Assembly: GCF_014698735.1 (NCBI RefSeq)
Contig: NZ_JACJTQ010000016.1
Span: 58,098-122,097 of the forward strand
Direction of reading: 5' to 3'
DNA length: 64,000 nucleotides
From: Anabaena catenula FACHB-362
GTDB taxonomy: Bacteria > Cyanobacteriota > Cyanobacteriia > Cyanobacteriales > Nostocaceae
Shown: piece after piece, positions 62,909 to 64,000 of the stretch
Position numbering within the stretch: position 1 is the first letter of the stretch
Layout of the letters: every line of letters starts with the position of its first letter
Notes under the pieces: generated by a model
What the model was told of the DNA's origin: nothing
The model's input: only the letters and a program-made list of their open reading frames with translations
Database searches by the model: none
Made by a program: the position numbers and the translations under genes

Positions 62909-63838
62909 ATGGATTTACTGCGATCGCTCCCACTTGGACTATACTTAGAAAACCCGCAAACTTGGCTACATAAACTCGACCCACGAGTCAAGTTAATTTG
63001 GTTATTGAGCTTTCTCACCAGCTATGTTGTCGCTAACAACTATTGGCGAGTGCTATTAGTATTACTGCTGATTATTTTTACGGTATTTGCCAAGATTCCT
63101 TTGCGAGTTTGGCGGCAACAAATGGGCTGGCTATTGATTCTATCATTTATGGTGTTAGCAATTGGTGCTATGAGTCCTGATGGGCTGGGTGTCAGTTATC
63201 AGCCACGCTTACCTGCAACGGAACAAGTTTTAACTCCGCCAGCAAATGCTGAGAAAATTAAAGAGAGTCCCAAATTAGCAGATAGAAATAAAGAATACAA
63301 CTATGTGCTGTTTCATCAAGGCCCAATTAAAGTAAATCGCCGTTCCTTAGATTTAGCAATTAGCCTCAGTACAATTGTTTTTACCTTAATTTACAGCACT
63401 AACTTATATCTGCTGACAACCGCACCAGAAGAAATCACCTCTGGAATGGAAAGTTTAATGCAACCTCTGCGAAGGTTCAAGATACCAGTTACAGAAATTA
63501 CTCTAACTTTAACTTTATCTTTGCGATTTATTCCTTTAGTTTTAGAAGAAGTCCAAAATCTAGTACGTTCTGTGATGACTAGGGCAATTAATTGGAAAAA
63601 GCTAGGATTAAAAGGGGGAGCTAAAGTTTGGTTAATTGTGATTGAACGACTTTTAGAAAATCTGCTCTTACGTGCTGATCAAATGGCAAATGCAATGATG
63701 GTACGTGGCTTTACCAGTCCAAATGAGCATCAAGTCAAATGGCAAGATTTAAAATTGAGAACAGGGGACTGGTTAGCGATCGCAATTTTAATCGTATTTT
63801 GGGGATTAAGAATTGCCTTTGGAACGGAAGTCTCATAA
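62909..63838 (+). CDS. Energy-coupling factor transmembrane protein (EcfT/CbiQ family)
   Basis: 309 residues with five to six helices. The family pattern is visible: LYLENPQTWLHKLDPRVKLI at the N-terminus, the two Ala-Arg-Gly-type coupling motifs (VMTRAINWKK and MMVRGFTSPNE), and LTLTLSLRFIPLVLEEVQNL. EcfT links ATPase and substrate-binding subunits of vitamin or metal importers. No ATPase or S-component lies in this window, so the substrate is open. An internal segment (about 95-150, PPANAEKIKESPKLADRNKE) is longer and more polar than in typical EcfT, a feature of the cyanobacterial/plastid group. Confidence 0.88.
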   Translation: MDLLRSLPLGLYLENPQTWLHKLDPRVKLIWLLSFLTSYVVANNYWRVLLVLLLIIFTVFAKIPLRVWRQQMGWLLILSFMVLAIGAMSPDGLGVSYQPRLPATEQVLTPPANAEKIKESPKLADRNKEYNYVLFHQGPIKVNRRSLDLAISLSTIVFTLIYSTNLYLLTTAPEEITSGMESLMQPLRRFKIPVTEITLTLTLSLRFIPLVLEEVQNLVRSVMTRAINWKKLGLKGGAKVWLIVIERLLENLLLRADQMANAMMVRGFTSPNEHQVKWQDLKLRTGDWLAIAILIVFWGLRIAFGTEVS

Positions 63839-63909
63839 TCAAAATATAGCCGTGGACAGGGTGGTTAGGACATCAATTGATAATGAAACTCCGACTACAA
63901 GAGGGTTTT

Positions 63910-64000
<91 letters not shown>

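Overview
The window is chromosomal DNA of a filamentous, probably heterocyst-forming cyanobacterium (Nostoc/Anabaena/Nodularia type). The support is psbU, chlG, petP, crtR, btpA, a BCD-family MFS carrier and several cyanobacteria-only families (DUF3119, DUF3120, DUF3086, the TIGR03279 radical SAM family). The intergenic text is also typical: HIP1 sites (GCGATCGC) and heptamer short tandem repeats (STRRs) of the CATTGGT, TGACTCC and AATTTTT types. I saw no tRNA, rRNA, CRISPR array or intact transposase.

Layout. 0-5.8 kb: the end of a DNA phosphorothioation locus (3' part of dndD, then dndE), an AmpG-like carrier, small membrane proteins, a GNAT acetyltransferase, a HEAT-repeat protein, ung and a cupin. 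5.8-10.5 kb: a response regulator with an EAL domain and a very large CBS/PAS histidine kinase, apparently one operon. 11-22 kb: a GH10-like secreted glycosidase, a PDZ/radical-SAM protein, uppP, DUF3120, psbU, nadB, a VKOR-thioredoxin fusion and btpA. 23-31.7 kb: rimO, a DEAD-box helicase, an aldo/keto reductase, a BCD carrier, an inositol-phosphatase-like enzyme, a zinc dehydrogenase and a protoglobin. 32-38.4 kb: two acyltransferase genes lying between chlG and a 100-bp relic of the chlG 3' end, then a Get3/ArsA-like protein with a degenerate P-loop and petP. 38.5-45.5 kb: a Uma2-type protein, then an ABC-2 polysaccharide exporter (permease and ATPase) with three glycosyltransferases, two of them very AT-rich. 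45.6-52.5 kb: an AbrB/VapC toxin-antitoxin pair, pyk, crtR, a hicB pseudogene broken by a 14-bp duplication, an unknown protein with a possible Cys-His-Asp triad, and an AbiEi/AbiEii pair. 52.4-64 kb: aroH, sppA, an MlaE-type permease with DUF3119 and DUF3086 genes, plsY, a coiled-coil WD40 protein, der and an EcfT-like permease.

How the genes work together. Photosynthesis functions are scattered rather than in one operon: PSII oxygen evolution (psbU), PSI biogenesis (btpA), chlorophyll synthesis and transport (chlG, BCD carrier), cytochrome b6f (petP) and carotenoids (crtR). A cell-envelope theme runs through uppP, the ABC/glycosyltransferase cluster, the acyltransferases, mlaE and plsY. Selfish or defence functions lie at 0-0.9, 45.6-46.3 and 49.6-52.5 kb.

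The strongest unlabelled signals are small mobile-element-like repeats. A 163-170 bp element is present in inverted copies near 4.6 and 62.7 kb. A 122 bp element supplies the start codon of the dehydrogenase gene. Several genes begin or end inside STRR sequence. I did not find a complete, clearly novel multi-gene system. The best candidates for a closer look are the Cys-His-Asp protein beside AbiE, the degenerate Get3-like protein next to chlG, and the duplicated chlG 3' end around the acyltransferases.
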